Positions 44,641 to 57,300 of a DNA stretch of 64,000 nt are shown in pieces. Origin of the DNA: Pegea sp. RAD2-039 (taxonomy: Eukaryota > Chordata > Thaliacea > Salpida > Salpidae). The first letter of the stretch is position 1, and each line of letters begins with the position of its first letter. The stretch is from positions 620,001-684,000 of the forward strand of contig JAQGEQ010000003.1 of the NCBI GenBank assembly GCA_034620365.1. The letters run 5' to 3'. The position numbers and the translations under genes are program-made. The notes under the pieces were generated by a model, which saw only the letters and a list, made by a program, of their open reading frames with translations, was not told where the DNA came from and searched no databases.

Positions 44641-47058
44641 GGCTATTTTCTTTAAATTATATTTTAGAACCTATTACTTAAATGAAAATATAAAAATATC
44701 TAATAAAACCAAGATAAAAAATATTTTACCAAAAAATCTTTTAATATATAAAAATATAACATAAAACTGAATTATGATAAATATACCATTTGTTATGTAT
44801 CTTTAACTTCATTTAAAGAATTGTTTTTAGTAAATCTATAAATAATCATATTTATACTAGACTATTAATTTCCTTGTCAACTAAATATGTTGATACCAGA
44901 GATTAAATGTTTATATTTCAATAGACAACAGATAGGACCTTTAAAAGACATTAGTAATTAAAGGTTTAAAGAAATAAAATCAAGTTTATTAATCAAATTC
45001 ACAAAAACTTAATTAAATTCAAGAAAAACTAACAGAACAGATTTTTTGAAATATTTATAATAAATTCATTCATAAACAATGATGATTAAATATTGATTAA
45101 GTTATCGAAAAAAAACATTCATAACCCTTGTGATTTATCATAATATATGTTAAGAGCAGACTAACAAATCATCATAAAAACTACTTAATAATTCACTCAG
45201 ATATGATGCATCAACTTTATGCGTTTGTTTTTAGCAAAAAAATAAGGAATGAAAAAAGGTATTAAATATTTTGAGAAATTATTGCATTACAAAACTACTC
45301 TTTTTTCAATTTCTAACTTATTACAATTAAAAAATGAATTGTTTATCTTAAATCAGATATTATTTTTAATGAAATTTTGTCTTTTTTTAAATTTGTAATT
45401 TATAAGAACTGCAACGTGTTAATATACTATTTTTACACGAAATCAATTGAAAGAAGAAAATATTTCTTAAGTAAATGTTAATAAATAAATAGAAGTTTAA
45501 TTTTTTGGGGAAAAGTTTTCTTTTTCTTTTTTTTCTTAGACATGGATACAGATGACAAATTATACAGCTCTTATACTAGCGAACACAAGGTTGCAAAAGA
45601 TGATGGAAAGGTCTTATAGTATCAAGCTTCACATAAATTGATGTAGAAAACAAAAAAGAAACATTTCCAGTTTATGGGTAAATATCAAAAACAAAATAAC
45701 AGAATTAAAGAAGAACATGACGAGACTAAAATCACTTCTTAATGACATTACATAAACTATATCTTTAACGAAAATCTAAAAGAGTTGGTGATAGGTTTTG
45801 ATTTATTGATGGAGTTAGGAAAAACATTCCGAACCCTGGTCACCCTGTTAAAAAAATTATTGGTCCACTGGGTACATTTAAAGTTGTTGAGTGGGTTAAT
45901 TTTAAATGATAAACCTCTGAAGACATCTGAAGACTTACCTAACTAAGTTCTTAGAGATGTAGAAAAAATGTTGCTCTTAAGAAACTTATAAGAGACTTAA
46001 CTGCAAGTAAAAATTATCAAATTTGTAAGAAAATAATCGGAAACTGTTTTATTAGTGTCTGAAACTCTGATTTAAAAAGTAAGCACAGCCATAAATTGTG
46101 TAAAAATAGTCTTTAAATGATGGAGTAAAGATTGCTGAAAAAAAAAAATTTTCCTTGTAGATAGAGTAACTTGTACAAACAAATTAAGTGAAAAAAATAT
46201 TTATAATTAAGTACTCAAATTTAACTATACAATTAGTAATTATAGAAATAAAGTTTAATTTTGACATATTTGTCAAATAAATACTTAATATTCAATTTTT
46301 TTAAGATTTATTTTTATATTTATAGATATAATCAGCCATGCGTTGAATAAAGTAAATAGATTAAAGATTTCATTACAAAGTCTGTGAAAATTGATAATCT
46401 ATTAATAACCGTTTCAGCATTGGTTATTCTGATAAATTATCTGAAATGCACAAAATGATGTAAGTGAAAATGAAGTAGACCACAAAAAATCAAAAAATTA
46501 CTTAAATTCGTTGAAAAGTAGATGCCAGTTATTAAAATATTATACTAAGATTATATTGTTGAAACAAGTATTTAGAAATCTATTTTTAAATGCTAGTTTA
46601 AAATTATTTTTTACAAAAAAAATATTCGTGAAATTCTAATTAGAAATACTGTTTAAAAGCCATACTTTTTTAACATTTAGAAATTACTGGGCAAATCTTC
46701 TATGACTAAATCGAATCAAATTAGACATTTTAATTATTTGGCTAATAGCTACAACTAATTTTTATTCTTTTTAAATCTAACTTTTAGGTTGAAATTTTTT
46801 TTATACTTCATAAGCCATTTTACCAATATCGATTTAAATCTACTAAAATAAATCTCATTTTAGAAATAGATTTAAGATTTATATCAGTCTTATATATAAT
46901 TTCATCAACATTCTAAAAGCTGCTTGAGGTTTCTTTTAACCTACTTTAAATGAAAACAACCATTTTTTTTCTTTGTATTTTACTTTCAGCACTCTTACAA
47001 CAAAATTAAATCAGACACATTGACTAACATCCAGATATTTACACTTAAGATTTGACCT
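44641..47058. other. intergenic stretch with an unassigned less AT-rich segment
   Basis: About 2.4 kb between two minus-strand genes. A segment at about 45535-46140 is less AT-rich and has short open stretches in several plus-strand frames (for example DDKLYSSYTSEHKVAKDDGK at about 45552 and GPLGTFKVVEWVNFK at about 45862). It looks like a decayed insertion, but I cannot assign a family. The rest shows nothing. TTTATT at 46761-46766 could be the minus-strand poly(A) signal of the alpha-like receptor. Confidence 0.35.
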
Positions 47059-50000
47059 TTAAATAGAACCGATCATTTGATCTTCAACAGCTTTTTGACG
47101 TCCGAAATAAATGATCCAATAAAGCATGTTGAAGACTCCAAAAAGAAGAGGAAACAAAACTTTAGCGTTTCTATCTATCGGCGATACGCGATCCTAAATC
47201 AAGCAAGTAATGATGACGTCATCAGAAAAGATTTGATAAGTCGATTTAGTCGTAATTTACCTTGGATGTTAGGACATCATAGATATACTCCTTGGCCACG
47301 CTACAAAGCTTTCTGGCTAATATGACATCACGTTCCGGTAAAGGACCCTTAAACAGAGGACGAGTGGTGGTTGTGTCCACTAGAACAATAAAATACAGTC
47401 CAATGTGGTTGGTTTGATGCAATCAAACCTGCGAGGAATTGATAAAGTGACGTCATGATTCGCGATAGAAGTGACTTGTGAGAGACGTCACGATGACCGT
47501 TTTGATTGCTTGATGCAATTTGCATTAAGTCGTTAAGGGAGACATCCACCATCGCATCGCAAATGTAGAGACGAAGGATTCTGAAATGATTATTATGTTT
47601 CTAGAGTCGTTTTAATGAATTATTGTTAAAAAAGTCACTTTTTTTGAAGTTCGGGTCGATTGACATCAACTTTATCAAGAGCACATACCATCATCACATC
47701 GTTGTTGCTACTTCTTTTCATTCTTCTCGTTCTTGGACCTTCAAGGACCTTTCTGTTTCGATTAGTTTCACTGTAGTTCACTGACAGACGGAAAAAGTAT
47801 TGCCAAAATTAAAAATCTTAAAATGTTCTCATTACTGTACCTAATTAACTGCCAACATAATGATGTTGTTTTTAACTGAAAATGTATTTTTAACGATTTT
47901 GTATAAGTTTTTTGTATGTTGACTGAACTTAGCTTTAAATGTTAAATAAATAATTCGGTAACACTAACCGCTGGCAAACTCTATAAGAGAAAGGAAGCAA
48001 AAAACAAAAGATGTTACAATATACATGTCCATGGCGGTAGTGTAAGAAACCTTTGGAAGCTGCTGCCTTGTGCTTATACTTAAAGTTGCCAAGTTCAAAA
48101 TAGTCATAATACCTAAAATTGTGAACGCTTTTAAATTTTATCTGCGTTTATATAAATATTTGATAAGTTTTCAATGAGTCAGGTTGTAATTTGACAATAA
48201 AAATAAAAGAGTAATCAAATTGATAGAAGTAAATAAAAATTACCAAATACTGTTCGAGCTGGCACAGCCTTTTTATTCACCCAAAATGACATCTGAAAAA
48301 TAAGAAGAAGAAAATAAAATGGAATAACTTGTTTAGATAGCTAAAATAAGAATAACATTTATCTTAATCATAGTTATGATATGGCAATTAAATGATCTAA
48401 AAAAAAACTTTACCTCTAAAACTTTTATTTTTAATTTTTATTTATTTTATAGATAAATATTTCGTTTAAAGTTATATTGTTTTAAATTGTTTAAAGGTTT
48501 TACGATGCTTGGTGGTTTTTTCAACATCTTCTTATTTGTACCCAATTCTAACTTAATATAAAAGTCACTCCGCTCAAAGTGGAAGATGTTTATTTAATAA
48601 AGCAGTTTTAAATTTTAATTTATTGCATTCATTTACTGTTGAAAATAGGCAAAGTGGAAAATTTTTAAGAATTGAAATTATACTGATAAGTCTGATTGTG
48701 TAGTCACGTGAGTAAGTTTAATAAATAATTTATGACTCTATGGCTGACTCTCAACAAGTCACATGTCTCTTGTTTCACAATTGAGTAATCAAAAGAAAGA
48801 GTTTTGTTCAGACAGCAGATTTTATCAACATGTGATTTTGGTTCCTTTGATATGCTTGGTATTAATCAAAATATGATCAAAATTGTATCAGCGGGAAAAT
48901 CATGTAAACTGATTTGAAATTTTCAATCATTCTTAAAAGTCAATCCAAATTTGTTTAATCTTCATCTTTACATTTTCATTGTTAATATTTCATATATTGA
49001 AATAAATCTTTACATTTTTAAGTAATTAAACTCAGATAATATCTTCTTTAGTATTTCTAAGTATTGATATACTTCTTGAAGAAATAATTCGAATTTAATC
49101 TTTTACTTGAAACTTACTTTCTACAGAATCACTTTATTTTTAATTAAATCTTATTAGTCTAAATAATTATATTCAACTTTAAAGTAATCAGTCGAAATAA
49201 ATCAAAATTAGTAACATCTTAGATTACTTTTAACTAATAGTAACTTAAAAGATGCTGAATAAATCTTTGTAATGTTTGAAAGAAGATGTTTTCGAATGAT
49301 TTTTAAACTTATCAACTTACTTGTGATAAAATTACGATGAGAATACAGGGAAGGTAAGTTTGAACAATAAAGTAACCGATTTGTCTTTTAAAGAAGAGCT
49401 TCACTTCCAACGTTGAGTAATTTCCTACAAAATTTTAACTTACAATAATCCAAATTTCATACTAATTGTTTAAAGACTGTTATAAAGTTTTTATTCATCT
49501 TATACAAATAGCTTCTACTAAATCTTTTATAGTTTAATCTCTTGAAATTTTTTAAATGTTGAAACTTAGAATTGAGAAACCTTTTAATTTGTATTTGTGG
49601 TGGAGTAATTAATTTAAGTTTCTAATTTCTTTTTGCTTGGTATCTTAGGAATACTTCTATTGAAATTCATTTGAAATTTTAAAGTTTGTTTTGGTAAGTT
49701 TCCTAACTCCAAAATGAATTTGATTTGATTTTTAATTTAATTTTATATACACTATATTAAAGGCTTCAAATAAACTATTTTAAATTTAAAGGTTTTCTTA
49801 CTAATCGATTTTGTATCTTACTATGAGAGTTCTGTTTGACCTAAAAATTATGAACAATTTGATTTAATGCAAATTAACTGTAATTTTTTTTCTACCAGAA
49901 TTTAATTTAAAAAATAACTTTGAAAACACTGCAACGTTACTAATCGAATTCTTTAGGGAGCACAACGATCCTAAAAACTTAAGATTTGATATAAAAAATT

Positions 50001-53000
50001 AGCCAACTGTTCTGCTTTCTTAAAGTATATAGGTCGAAGAAGAAATAAAAAAGAGAAACTATCCATAAAAATTATCTAGTGATGACGTCACCTGATGAAT
50101 GTTGAATTGTGCTTTGTGATTGGCTGAAATTTATTAGTACAAACTGATTCAATCTCCTAGAAGACTCGTCAATATTAACACCTTTATTTTTACCACTTTG
50201 ATTGTACCATTCATATCGAATGTTATCCTGAAAGATATAGATCTTTAAGATTCTACCCCTTACTGTGGTCTTGTACCAAACCATTTACTAACCAAATTAT
50301 CACGTGACTTTAAAGAAATTTTTTCTCAATTATAAAATAAATTTTTGATAAATATTTATAATGACGTCAGCGTGAAACGTCATTCAAATCGATTTCATTA
50401 GATACAGAGCAGAAATAAAATTGAAAAAATTGAGTAGCAAGTTAATAGATTTACTAGTGATCGATTTTGCATAAAAATGGAAAATTTTGTCAATCGATAG
50501 GAGCAAGTAAGCTGTTTATCATATAAAAAGTAGGGTGACATCATTATCAAGCGTTTCTAGAGTTTACGTAAAGTCGATACAAGCGTAAAATATTAAATTC
50601 TACTTACATTTGTGTACCCAAAACTACCATATACTAAATTGCATTTGTGGACATCCATAGGAAAGTCGATTAGTGACATCATACATTTCGCTTTAATAGT
50701 TAATCTAAATTCAAATTAAAAGTCTGATGATTTTTAGATGTTTCATAAAATGAGGAAAATCGTCTCCAAGTTTATTGTTGATAAAACAAAAAAAAATACA
50801 AAAAAATGTAGGCTTTAGGAATAGTAATCAATATTTTGTTCAAATTATTAGCAAATAAAAAGTATTTTATACTATTGTAGTAAAAATAAATTATTCATTA
50901 TTATTTGCGTACAAGGTTAAATTATAGTTGTAAAAAATACATTTCACTTATAAATTTAATTACCTTAATTATAATTTATTTTAAATTTAATCCTGATTAA
51001 AAAACGCCGATTAGTGAATAGAAACATTAAAAATTCAATTTCAATTTTATGTACCGCGTTTACTTTGCGTTTATATCTTTATTCAATTTTCTAGAATAAT
51101 TTGCTAGTATATCATATCTAAAATTATGTCGTGGTTATCTCAAAACTTGAGAGACACTGAACTTCATTAAATCTTTATTTTCTTTCAAAGTATTTTTCAA
51201 ACAAAATACAAAAATAAAATTTGAGAATGACACGATAAGCTAATAAATACTAAAATAACAAAATAATTAATTACTTGTACACATTAAAGATAAAAATACA
51301 AATCAAAAACACCTCAGTGTATATAAAACAGAACCATCACTATATATTCTTAAAAGACTATTTGGTACTGTAGTCTTATGAGCTATTGAGTTAGGTTCCC
51401 CGTTATAAAAGAAAGTATCAGGAGTCCAGATCCTATCAACCATCTTATTGCTTAAACTTAACTCCGTAATATTTTCGTTGATACTGTCAAGTTTTAGTCG
51501 AGGATCATTCCATCTATAATCATTTCATACATCTTTATTAAAAATCCCTTTTCAAAGTGGTTACCTTTGTCTGAAAAACACATCTAAAGTGTAGTCCATA
51601 TCTTGTTCTGACACAGGACCGATGCCTGTGATGTGAATGTCACTATAAATAGTTAGTGTGTCTTCATCTGTGAAAAAATAATATATTTTTGTATTTGGAA
51701 GCCAACATTTTCCTTGTTGAAAGCTTTTTTCTTTAATTTTTATCAATTTTTCACCAGATTAAAAGCGTAACAAAATATGAAGAAACAAGCCAAAAAAAAT
51801 TGTTTAAAAATAGAAGAAAATTTAGTGAATATCTGTAAAAAAAGCTTTTTAGACAAGTTACATCATTCAACTTTGAAAAATACATCACAGAGCTGGAAGT
51901 GACGTCACGAAGTGCGATCGATGTCAAAAAAGAAAAAAAAAACGAACTTCAAAACGAACTTCGAAACGAAGACAAAAAAATTAATAATTAATTATTTCAC
52001 CTGGATTGTTCGGTCTCATGATATTGTCATAGTTAAGCAAAAAAGTATTTAACGCTTTGGTTATTTCATGAGGACAGACATTATTAGTACAAGCTTGATC
52101 AAGTTGTCTACTATCACGTAAGATCTCTGTACAACTGAAAAAAACAACATTAAAATATTAATTAGACACATTTGCCAGAAACCACGCAAAATTAGATTAA
52201 AGGTTTGTAGTAAGTTAGAATAATTATTCGCAGCTTATTAAATTATCTAATGGATATTTAAAAACCTTTAATTAAAGAATTTTACAGAATAAAACGAAAA
52301 TTCATCGATTGTTTTACATGTAGAAGACTTTTCTAATTACTTAAAATTTCAGATCAATAGTTTTTTATGATTGTTTTAAATTTTTGTTGTTTTTGTTTTT
52401 TTGTGTTGTTTTGATTTTCACATTTAATGTTTACCGAATAATATCAAAGAGAGCTTTGAAGCAAAAAATTCGTCAAAGGGCACAATGTCAGGTTCTTTTT
52501 ATTTATATATGTGAGACTATTTATTTATGCAGCCTATATTTTATGTAAATATCTACATGACTTTCAACATACATGCATGTGAACAATTTAGATACTAGTT
52601 CAGCTTGCATAGAAATGTGAAATTTATTACTTTGCTAGCACCATAGAAACATAAAAAGAAATTTGTTTTCAAAAGTTAAGTATTATTTTCTTCATGCTAT
52701 CTTTTCAAATGCTATTAGTCACACAATGTTTCCTAAAATGTGAATAAATAAGTTACAACTTATGAAGTTGTAAACATCTCTTGTTGAAAATAAGATTTAT
52801 TGATTCTTAATAAGATTTAATGAAGCTAAAATATAGGGTAAGATTAACAAACTAGTTAACATTTCGAATAAGTCGCATAATTAAACAAATCAAGTTTCAA
52901 TCATTTTATAGTATTTATCGCTTATAAAAGTTATTAAAACTTAAACAATTAATTGAGTATTTCACCAGCAAATCTTTTCAACTTTATCTATAGTTATTAT

Positions 53001-53618
53001 ACTTGATAATGATTTCTTTAATGTTTGATTTATTATATCATAAATTACCACAAAGTATAGGAGACTTTTTTTAATAACTAAATTGATTTTACAAGCAAAT
53101 GTATTTTCCAAAATTTTTCATTAAAATCAAATTGACTTTAAAGTTCTTTTTATAAACTTTATACCTTAACAATTTTTTTTTTCTAAATCAATTTATCATT
53201 TAGTGTCAAGTCCGATATATTCTACAAAATTCTGCAGTTTTTGATATATTTGCTTTAAAACAATACTTTAGTTTAGTCTTTCAAACATAAAAATTAATTA
53301 TCCAACTTTAAAAGTACTATTTTTTTTAAAGCAAGCGAGTAAGTGTACCTTATGAAAATTTTGTTTACTACCTTATTAATAATTTAATTCGTTAAAAATC
53401 TATAAAATATCTTACAGTTTGCTCAATAAGTTTTTGTTCTAAAATAATACTGAAATTATTTCAACAAAAATATCTAAATTTCAGTTTTAAAATTATTATT
53501 CAAAGAATTCTAAAACAAAATTTATAAAGTATCTCGTTAGCGTCTAAGACCTCACTCACTTTCCACCAGCTGATATCACTTCAAATTGAAAACCGATCAT
53601 TAAGATGAAGATCAACAT
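47059..53618 (-). CDS. Cys-loop anion channel, GABA-A receptor alpha-like subunit (13 exons, about 514 residues)
   Basis: Ligand-gated channel subunit of the plasma membrane. Signal peptide MLIFILMIGFQFEVISAGG; extracellular domain with SEQDMDYTLDVFFRQRWNDP and WTPDTFF; Cys-loop C-x13-C (CMMSLIDFPMDVHKC); M1 IGYFIVQTYLPCILIVILSQ; the M1-M2 turn VPARTVFG, the anion-selective PAR form; M2 IMTILNLATLS; LPKVSYTTAMDMY before M3; M4 KVLFPLLFGVFNMLYWIIYF. SQMSFW, VPARTVFG and FASVNY match vertebrate alpha subunits. At 6' in M2 the usual Thr is Met, at 2' Val, at 10' Asn. Exons: 53560-53618, 52001-52134, 51565-51667, 51313-51513, 50608-50704, 50092-50227, 49321-49424, 48244-48292, 47969-48112, 47689-47780, 47429-47600, 47261-47379, 47059-47193; 1545 nt in phase. 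The acceptor at 47600 was chosen over a nearer AG because the latter leads to a stop. Introns of 0.3-1.4 kb show no other gene. Confidence 0.92.
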
Positions 53619-54354
53619 GATGCTATTTTGATCCACATTTGGGAGCAAATAGTTTCAGATATCTCAGAAGCTCCCGAATTACTTCCAGACTCTTTTTTAT
53701 TCCTTTTTTTCCTTTTTTACAACTTCTTTTTGTTTGAAGCAAATTTTCGGCAGAAACTCATTTGATACTTTAGTTCCTAAGCTGCTGTTATCTATCTTTG
53801 AAAGGGCTTTTGTTAATCTATTTCTAAGATGATATCGAAAACGGCTGCGTTGAGACTAATTGATGAGATTATTTTTGTCCACGTGATCTGCACGCGCTTT
53901 TTTAATTGAAAATTATCTCACGTGACTTTTTTCAATAGATATATTTCAGTTTTCTTTTTTTAGTTATTTGTTGGAGAAGCTTCTTGAAATAGCTGCTGGA
54001 CTGTTGAGAATGGAAGACACAGTTTTGTGTCTACTTCTCATCCTTTCAATAATCTCTATCAATAATGCGTAAGGATTAAAACTGCTCCTACATCATTTTT
54101 TCAGCAATTACTTTTGCAGGGCGCATAAATCAAAGTTGCAAGCGATGAAAGAAAAATTAGATTGTCTTCTTAATGAGAATGACTATGACATACGTCTTCG
54201 ACCACAATATGCGGGTGTGTTGATCATTTTCTATTCTTTTCATACCACGCAAACAACGTATATTTTCGTGAATTTTTGCCACTTGAAGGCAGTATTTTCA
54301 GTTTTCTTCAAGAAAAAATTTGATTGGTAAATTTCTAACTCATTGATGACGTCA
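47214..54354. promoter_or_regulatory. six perfect TGACGTCA (CRE/ATF-type) octamers spread over the receptor pair
   Basis: TGACGTCA occurs at 47214-47221, 47448-47455, 50083-50090, 50362-50369, 51900-51907 and 54347-54354. All but the second, which is in coding exon 11 of the alpha-like gene, are in introns. I noticed none elsewhere in the window. This octamer is the classic cAMP-response element bound by CREB/ATF bZIP factors. Function is inferred from the motif only. Confidence 0.5.
53619..54009. promoter_or_regulatory. shared 391-bp upstream region of the head-to-head receptor pair
   Basis: The space between the two start codons must contain both 5' UTRs and probably a bidirectional promoter. 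Two CACGTG E-boxes, both followed by A, lie at 53880-53885 and 53919-53924, and the stretch is less AT-rich than the flanking introns. No clear TATA box was recognised. The arrangement suggests joint control of two subunits; that is inference. Confidence 0.6.
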
Positions 54355-57300
54355 CTTTTATGTTTTAATTTTGGGACTTTATGGCGTTTGACAAAATTAA
54401 TGATGATAAAAAACGAAATTATTTTTAATATTAATTTGTTTTTAACTGAAAGCTCTAAAAATGGAATTTTGACCTAAATTCATTTTTACAATTAGCTAAA
54501 TGAATAAGAAATCCATTAGAGAAATATATAAGCTAAAGAAGTGTATCTAGAGATTTTCTAATCAAATTATCTTTTTCGAGTTCATCTCAAATGTTTTTTA
54601 TTATTATAAATTTTTTAAGGTTTTTTATTTAATAATAAAAGTTTTGTTCTGGATTATAAATTTCTCTCAGTTTCTAGATATGTAATTGATAAAGAAACAT
54701 GAAAACTATTGATTATTTTTCTTTTTACTTTATGATATTCCAGTGGAACCTGTACAAGTTGGTGTTAATATCGAAGTTACAAGCATTGATCGAATATCTG
54801 AAGTAGATATGGTAAGTAATCACTCAGTACAAAAATAACTTAAACAAAATCAAAGTCATAAAAGTAGAAAATCCTTTTTAGGTTCTTTTCAATATGATAC
54901 AATTAATAATTAATTTTTTTGAGTGAAATATTTTGACAATGGAAAACAAAAACTGCATTAAAAGATCAACAGAAAACTATGAAAGTAACGGTGAAAGTTT
55001 GACTGAAAACTTAATTTTAATAAGATCTGCTTTGCCTGAAGAAAATCTTTAAGCATAAAAATAGAAAATAAATTGAAATGATTTTGTTTCGAAGTAATAT
55101 AAAATTATTTAGGAAAACTTTTCAAATAAATCTATAGAATTTGAAATTCACTTATTGTACGTAGGATTACACGTTGACAGTTGACTTGGAACAAGTATGG
55201 ACAGATAAAAGGTTGGCTTTAAAGGGTGAAATAAGCAACTTGTCTCTTGATAGCAGAGCCATTAGCCAAATTTGGGTCAGTATTGAATTAGCTTTTATTC
55301 TATTAGAAAATATGTTTTTGTTACGTTCGTAAAAGTTCGGCTAACATTTAGTGTGTAATGTAATTATACGAGGAAATAACTCTTAAGTAAAAAATAATTT
55401 TTAAATAAGTTTGCTACATAAGCTAAAAAAAAAGGGAAATTAGACTACTGACCATATACAGCGTTTCAATTAGTATTTTTCAAGTATAATTTGTTTGAAG
55501 CAATCTGTCAATTTCAAGAAGTTTCTTAAAATATAATCTTGAAAACTCTGAAAAGTATAGAGGTTGATTCCTGGGAATCCTCAGCTTCCAAATCGTGCAT
55601 GAATAGATGCAACCGTGGATGAATGGATGTCCAACATCTTTGACAACCTTTAAAATCAATCCCTTTGGTAACTAACCACCAGAGAATATCGTCAAAGCGA
55701 GAAAAAACAAGAAGCAACTAGGACTAACGCCCTGGAGAAGCCATCACTAATTGCTGCTCTTTCCTTACAACACCAACAACAAAATCAACATCTCAAGATA
55801 CAAGAGTACTTCATGAACAAAAAGAGCAGCCTAAGGTTAATGATAAAGTCCTCACAATGGACCAAGCTTCCTTTCAGGATATTTTGAAACCTCTGGCTGC
55901 TGTATTTTTTTCAATTACGAAGCAGCTTGTAAAAATAAAGAAACTTAAATCAATCAACCAAGATAATTAATAATATTTTTAAAACTAAAGGTTCCTGATA
56001 CCTATTTTGTCAACGATAAAAAATCTTACATTCATTCTATAACACGTGACAACAAACAGTTGCAAATAAGTACAGACGGTAGAATACTATACAAGCTTCG
56101 GTAAGCTCTTTATCAACTTTTAACAAAGAGCGTCAACTTTATTGAACATTTCAGAGTAACTACAGACATTGCATGTCAAATGGACCTTAAAAGATATCCG
56201 ATGGATACTCAAAAGTGTGAACTTAAAATCGAAAGCTGTAAGTGACTTTTGCTATTGACTCATAATCAACTTCATTCTTTTGTTTGTTTACAGACGGTTA
56301 TAAGATGGAAGACCTTGCGTATTACATATTGAAACCGAATATGAGTACTAAGGAACTAAAATTACCCCAATTTACTATTAGTGATCATAAGGTTGAGTTA
56401 CAAAATATCACTTTTCATACAGGTTACTACACTGAAATAAATCTAAATATTTCAAACAATGAAATCAGATCAACTGTATTTTGAAGTTTGAATTTTATTA
56501 ATTTTCAGGAAATTACTCTCGATTTTGTGTCAGTTTTCAGTTTAAGCGAAATCTTGGATTTTTTCTTCTTCAAACTTATATCCCATGTGCTCTGATCACT
56601 GTTCTTAGTTGGGTCTCTTTTTGGATCGATTTTCAAGCAACAGCAGCAAGGATATCTTTAGGTAAATGATCTTTACATAAATATCTGTTCAACCGAATTT
56701 TTATGTCTAATTGATCTTTGAATTGTTTTAAGACTTTTTTTGTTATTGTTTGTAATGATTAACAAAATATTTTTGTTCTTATTACCTGTTTCCAATTAAT
56801 TACTAAGGCTCATTTTGGCTTAAAAGTAAGCTCTAATCCTCATTAATATTCTTTCATAATCTTTAATCTTTAAACTCAAAAAAAGGATCTAAAGAAGTTT
56901 TAGAATCGAATTTTCTCGAAAATATTCTCCATCTAAAAACTCATCATTTAGTTATTTTTAAAGTGAAGACATAATCATCTTACTTCTAATATTTTTGAAT
57001 AGCGTAACATTAAGGTAGATACTTTGCTGCGCTAAAATTAGTCAAGTACTGAGCACCTAGGCCCATCAAGCACATGATGTTTTTTACAAGAAAGATACTT
57101 TTAGAAAATTATTATCGATTAAGGGTTGGTGCAAGTGGTTGAAGAGTTTTTGCTGATACCCTATCTAACTAGCTTTTATATAAATTGTTATTCCCACAAA
57201 GTTCTTAAACTACTTTTGCTGATATCAGAAACCAACGTTTTTATAAGATTTTAAAGTAGTTTGTGAGATGAAAATCCGGACTAAAAAGCAATAGAAGTTA

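Noticed and set aside
44534-44764. Plus-strand 76-codon ORF over the first NGLY1 exon
   Set aside because: It is antisense to exon 44543-44640, whose minus-strand frame starts with ATG and joins the PUB-domain exon in phase.
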